Shown in pieces: positions 59,824 to 64,000 of a DNA stretch of 64,000 nucleotides. This DNA is from JAXLVB01 sp046329195. Lineage in GTDB: Bacteria > Bacteroidota > Bacteroidia > Cytophagales > Spirosomataceae. The position numbers and the translations under genes are program-made. The notes under the pieces were generated by a model that was given only the letters and a program-made list of their open reading frames with translations, was not told the DNA's origin and did no database searches. Every line of letters begins with the position of its first letter. The stretch's first letter is position 1. The stretch covers positions 2,356,001-2,420,000 of the forward strand of contig JAXLVB010000001.1 in assembly GCA_046329195.1 (NCBI GenBank). The letters run 5' to 3'.

Positions 59824-62012
59824 GTATCGCATTGCCAAGTAATTCGGTGTGTGCGGGTACATCGGTATCACTGAATGCGAGTGGTGGAGATAGTTATTCT
59901 TGGGCCAACGCTGGCGGTGGTAGTTTTGTCAGTTCTACAAACCCCGCTACGTTTAGTTCTAATGTGGCTGGAGGGTATAGTTTTTCAGTAACAGCTATTA
60001 ACTCGGCATCCTGTACGGCATCGGCCAGCACCAGTGTTACGGTAAATGCTCTCCCGAGTGTAAATATTAATCTGTCATCCGCTACGGTTTGTGTGGGAAC
60101 ACAAGTAGGGCTATCGGCTACAAACGGGTATTCTAGCTATAGCTGGAACTTCTCTGGAGGGGTATTTAATAGTACAACTCGACAAGCAACGTTTAATAGT
60201 TCATCACCGGGGACATTTTCATTTACAGTAACCGTAACGAACTCGAATACCTGTACTGCAACAGCCTCTGCCACAATTAGTGTAAGTAGTGGCATTACGG
60301 CTAATATCAGTGCTTCAGCATCGTCGGTTTGTCAAGGTAACAGTATAAATCTTTCAGCTACAGGAGGCAACTCGTTTGCGTGGGGCGCAACGGGTGGAAC
60401 TTTTACGAACTCGTCAGCTTCACCAACGCAATGGAGTTCAACTACGGCAGGGAATTACTCAATTACAGTAACAGCAAGTAGTGGTAACTGTACAGTAACT
60501 AGTACCACAAGTGTTGTTGTCAATTCAAAACCATCAGCTGTTCTGAATGCCCCAAGTGCTGTTTGTTTAGGCAATCCAATTAACCTGACCGCATCAGGAG
60601 GTGGTAGCTACAGTTGGGCAGGTTCTAGTGGTGGGTCTTTTACAAGTACAACTAACCCTGCCACTTTTACTACAAGTACTCCTAATACATACACGTTTAC
60701 TGTAACAGTAAACGATGGAACCTGTACTGCATCTGTTACCGCCACTACGTCGGTTATTAATCCTCCAAGTGCTGCTATTAGTAAGTCTGGCTCATTGGTT
60801 TGTGCAGGTACCAGCATCAGCCTTTCTGCACCAGGAGGTAGTACATATACTTGGTCAGCATCAGGAGGTGCCTTTAGTAGTACTACAGGTACCCCTACCA
60901 ATTGGAGCGCAACTGCGGCCAATACCTACACTATTACCCTAACTGCTGGAGGTGGCCAATGTACAGCGACGGCTACTACTACGGTGCAAACCAAAGCATC
61001 GCCTAATTTAGTAGCCAATAGCAATTATACTCCCAATTTATGTGCAGGCCAACCTATTCAACTGTCGGCAAGTGCTGTAACGGGAGGAAGTTATTCGTGG
61101 CGGGGACCTTCTAATTTTAGTTCTACGGTACAGAATCCTACTCAGACCGGAAGTGTACTTAATAATGGTATTTATTCGGTTACAGTGACTGCATCTAATG
61201 GATGTACGGCCTCGGCTACAGTAACAGGGGGAGTATTCGGAGCCATAGCTAGTGCCAATGCTCCGGCTGTTTGTACTGGTAGTACGCTAAAGCTGTATGC
61301 TGCACCCGCCGCTACGTATTCGTGGTCAGGGCCGTTGAATTTTAGCTCAACCCAGCAAAACCCAGAAGTCTCGAATGTACAGCTAACGAATGGAGGTTTT
61401 TATACATTAAGAGTTACTCAGGGGCTATGCGTTGCGATGACCTTGATACAGGTGATGATTGCCCAGACTCCAGATGCCAGTTTTAAAGTTTCAACTTCTA
61501 ATGGCGGTCCTATCTGTACAGGTTCTACCGTGATTTTAAAAGCCAACAGCGTGAGTGGCACTTATTCCTGGTCAAATCCGAATGTGCCTCCATCTCAAGT
61601 GAGCAGTAACCAAGTAACTATTACAAACTTTTCGGCAGCTAAAACGGGTAATTATACCTTGAAAGTAGCTAATATTAGTTGTTCGGCCACAACTACCCAA
61701 AACATTCAATTGACCTGCGCCCCTCGCTTAGCAAGTGAAGAAGACGCAACTATGAACATGGAGTTGAATGCGTATCCGAACCCCGTTAGCAAAACCATGA
61801 CAGTAGAGGTAAAAATGGCAAAACCATCGTCGTTGAAACTCAATTTGTATAATGCGGCGGGTGGAATAGTTTCAACTTGGCAGTTAAGTGAAGAGAAAAC
61901 CATCCACAAAGCCGAATTGGATTTGTCGGCGTATCGAGAAGGATTATACTTGATACAAGCCCAAAGCCAGTCGGGTAAAGTGACTAAACGGATTTTGAAG
62001 TCTAACGAATGA
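59130..62012 (+). pseudogene. Adhesin 3, 3' part with T9SS sorting domain (after frameshift)
   Basis: Continues adhesin 3 in a new frame from GKTINLSAPSGYG at 59130. About eleven more Ig-like repeats (VCAGTSVSLNASGG, VCVGTQVGLSATNG, LCAGQPIQLSAS and others) lead to a type-A sorting domain: LNAYPNPVSKTMTVEV, YREGLYLIQAQS, KRILKSNE. It has no signal peptide of its own; the first possible start is a TTG at 59349, so by itself it could not be exported. If the 10-nt deletion is a sequencing or assembly error, 55264-62012 is one protein of about 2250 residues. The sorting domain begins after CAPRLASEED, recalling CATRVASEEG in adhesins 1 and 2. Confidence 0.75.
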
Positions 62013-62022
62013 TAATCACCAA

Positions 62023-62063
62023 AAAAACAAAAAGGAGAGCCATTAGCTCTCCTTTTTGTTTTT
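62023..62063 (+). terminator. Intrinsic terminator after adhesin 3
   Basis: An 18-bp perfect stem (62023-62040 with 62046-62063; core AAAGGAGAGC/GCTCTCCTTT), a 5-nt loop and a T-rich 3' arm. Confidence 0.9.
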
Positions 62064-62163
62064 AGGTCTAAAATTAACCGATACACATCGCTTGTTTAGT
62101 CGGAGCTATTCAAGATTTCGTTAATTTAGGAGTTCAATCCTATCCTTAACGCAGCTTCATCCT

Positions 62164-63906
62164 ATGTTCAAACGATTGACAGTACTCAGTCTGATCTTCA
62201 TAACAAATTGGCTTCCAAAGGTGTATGCCCAGCCAATGCCCATTAGTCCGCTGTATCGTCAAACCAGCGAGATTCATCATCTGATGGTAAATTATACGGC
62301 CGATAGAGGTAGCTTAGGGCGATTTTATACCATTGAGAACTCTCCTGAACGGCGAGAACGATTTCAGAAATTGACCAACGACTATCTGCAACAACTGAAA
62401 AAATACGATTTTGACAAATTGCCAATAGACAGTCAGATTGATTATGTGTTGTTTGAGCGAAACTTAAAAATAGACCTTTTTGAGTTAGATAAAGAAGCAA
62501 AAGAAGTAGCACAAATTCAAAGCTGGTTTCCGTTTGCTGATAAGATTTATGCCTTAGAGAAAACCCGTCGCCGTGGTGCTTCGCTCAATGCGGAGCAATT
62601 AGCTGCTGACTTGACAGCGCTTGGCCGAACCATTGTGGAGGTTCGTAAAAGCCTCGAAAAACAGGAAAGTCTTAGCCCTGTTTTGTTAGAACGAGCTGAG
62701 GGGACGGCTAATGGTCTCAAGGTGGCTATGAAGAGCGTTTTTGAGTTTTATAACGCCTATGACCCTTTGTTTACGTGGTGGATTCCAGCCCCTTATCGGC
62801 AGATAGATAGCTTGCTCACTGGATATTCGGCGGTTTTTGCTAAAAAAATAAAAGCGGCCAATGCGGTGTTTAAAGACGATGGTAGCGGTATTAACGGCGT
62901 GGCGGTAGGGCGTGACGAGCTGCTTCGTCAGTTGGCGTTTGAGTATATTCCGTATTCGCCCGAAGAACTCATAGACATTGCTAACCAAGAGTTTGCCTGG
63001 TGCGACCAAGAACTCTTGAAGGCTTCTCGTGAAATGGGCTTTGGCGACAACTGGAAACAAGCCCAAGAAAAAGTAAAAAATAGTGTAGTACCCGTTGGAA
63101 AGCAGCCCGAACTGATTTTGCGACTTTACAACGAATCGGTTGCGTTTTTGAAGGAAAAGGACTTAATAACGATTCCCCCCATTGCTGAAGAAACATGGCG
63201 AATGGCCATGATGTCGCCTGAACGCCAGAAGTTTAGCCCGTTTTTCTTAGGTGGCGAAACCATCTTGATTTCGTACCCAACGCCCTCGATGTCACACGAG
63301 GACAAGCTCATGAGTATGCGAGGAAATAACCCCCACTTTTCGAGAGCAACAGTACATCATGAACTCATAGCGGGGCATCATCTGCAAGGGTTTATGAACA
63401 ATCGGTACAAAACGTATCGCCGCAACCGTACGCCGTTTTGGACCGAAGGATGGGCCTTATACTGGGAGATGATTCTTTGGGATATGAAATTTCCGCAGTC
63501 GCCCGAAGACAAGATTGGGATGCTGTTTTGGCGAATGCACCGTTGTGCTCGTATCATTTTTTCGCTCAACTACCACTTGGGTAAATGGACACCACAGCAA
63601 TGTATTGACTTTTTGGTAGATCGTGTTGGGCACGAACGAGCCAATGCCGAAGGCGAGGTGCGGCGCTCTTTTGTAGGTGGTTATGAGCCGCTGTACCAGT
63701 TGGCCTATATGACTGGGGGCTTTCAGTTTTATGCCTTGAAAAGAGAGCTCGTGGACAGCGGCAAGATGACCTACAAGCAGTTTCATGACTTTATCATGCA
63801 GCAAAATTCATTGCCTGTCGAGTTGATAAGGGCCCTGATGACCAATCAAAAACTAAGCCCTGATTACCAATCTAAGTGGCGCTTTTATGTGCCTCCGAAG
63901 AAATAA
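62164..63906 (+). CDS. DUF885 family protein (putative zinc carboxypeptidase-like hydrolase)
   Basis: 580 residues with a signal peptide (MFKRLTVLSLIFITNWLPKVYA). The DUF885 fold is indicated by the zinc-binding HHELIAGHHLQ (His398-His399-Glu400 to His405-His406) and Glu428 in TEGWALYWE, a thermolysin/M32-like arrangement. Other conserved segments are ISYPTPSMSHEDKL, a Cys/His-rich helix (WRMHRCARIIFSLNYHLGKW) and the closing SPDYQSKWRFYVPP. Members are secreted or periplasmic; a dipeptidase or carboxypeptidase activity is inferred, not shown. Length is typical of the family. It stands alone after the adhesin 3 terminator. Confidence 0.9.
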   Translation: MFKRLTVLSLIFITNWLPKVYAQPMPISPLYRQTSEIHHLMVNYTADRGSLGRFYTIENSPERRERFQKLTNDYLQQLKKYDFDKLPIDSQIDYVLFERNLKIDLFELDKEAKEVAQIQSWFPFADKIYALEKTRRRGASLNAEQLAADLTALGRTIVEVRKSLEKQESLSPVLLERAEGTANGLKVAMKSVFEFYNAYDPLFTWWIPAPYRQIDSLLTGYSAVFAKKIKAANAVFKDDGSGINGVAVGRDELLRQLAFEYIPYSPEELIDIANQEFAWCDQELLKASREMGFGDNWKQAQEKVKNSVVPVGKQPELILRLYNESVAFLKEKDLITIPPIAEETWRMAMMSPERQKFSPFFLGGETILISYPTPSMSHEDKLMSMRGNNPHFSRATVHHELIAGHHLQGFMNNRYKTYRRNRTPFWTEGWALYWEMILWDMKFPQSPEDKIGMLFWRMHRCARIIFSLNYHLGKWTPQQCIDFLVDRVGHERANAEGEVRRSFVGGYEPLYQLAYMTGGFQFYALKRELVDSGKMTYKQFHDFIMQQNSLPVELIRALMTNQKLSPDYQSKWRFYVPPKK

Positions 63907-63913
63907 AAACAAC

Positions 63914-63947
63914 AATCCACCTCTTGCTGCTGAGTAGGAGGTGGATT
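63914..63947. terminator. Hairpin after the DUF885 gene
   Basis: AATCCACCTC (63914-63923) pairs with GAGGTGGATT (63938-63947). The strand has no T run after the stem, so terminator strength is uncertain. Confidence 0.45.
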
Positions 63948-64000
63948 AAAAATTCCCATAGTCCACTTGCAAGCAAGTCAGCCCCAATTTTCGTCGCCAC

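Overview
The window reads as a chromosome segment of a Cytophagales bacterium (Bacteroidota), probably from the Spirosomataceae/Runella neighbourhood. The assignment rests on a SusD-like protein, a GldA-type ABC ATPase, hybrid two-component systems (HTCS) that end in AraC domains, type IX secretion (T9SS) C-terminal sorting domains, promoters with a TAnnTTTG -7 element, and starts that mostly lack a Shine-Dalgarno sequence. No tRNA, rRNA, CRISPR array, integrase or transposase was seen.

Layout. 1-1.7 kb: 3' end of a SusD-like gene plus a DUF4397 lipoprotein. 1.9-5.3 kb (minus): panC, panD, a YbhN-type membrane protein and a phosphodiester glycosidase. 5.5-9.6 kb (plus): a short glycogen-synthase-like protein, a DUF4270 lipoprotein and glmS. 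9.85-12.85 kb: two LVIVD lipoproteins, an outer-membrane protein and a secreted SAM hydroxide adenosyltransferase. 12.9-37.3 kb is the accessory core: two HTCS regulators, each next to a giant T9SS surface protein. 37.4-54.7 kb holds mostly housekeeping or metabolic genes: a GH35-like hydrolase, a DOPA dioxygenase, an SDR/HxlR pair, gldA, an amino-acid permease, Uma2, a zinc peptidase, rfaE2, an S9 peptidase, the Anbu cluster (alpha-E, Anbu, transglutaminase), glmM and a cysteine desulfurase. 55.3-62.0 kb is a third giant Ig-repeat T9SS protein, interrupted by a frameshift, followed by a DUF885 hydrolase.

The most interesting part is the duplicated HTCS/adhesin module. Both adhesin genes (17.2 kb and 29.0-29.2 kb) have the same upstream architecture. 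A long perfect palindrome is followed by 21-bp direct repeats of the kind an AraC-type domain would bind, then a CAAyTTTG -7 element exactly 28 nt from a shared TAAC, then a leader with a conserved folded RNA. That RNA has three stems, an apical TTGACGAAGC motif and one compensatory base-pair change. The 21-bp repeat sequences differ between loci, as expected if each HTCS reads its own operator. The two proteins differ at the N-terminus (BspA-type repeats versus two seven-unit FG-GAP propellers) but share a nearly identical C-terminal block of about 1.05 kb, which suggests cassette exchange or gene conversion. The first adhesin carries a 241-bp out-of-frame duplication and four further small deletions, and the third adhesin a 10-nt deletion. 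Whether these are biological or assembly errors in repeats needs raw reads.

Throughout, domain calls are made by eye from conserved motifs. No database search was possible.
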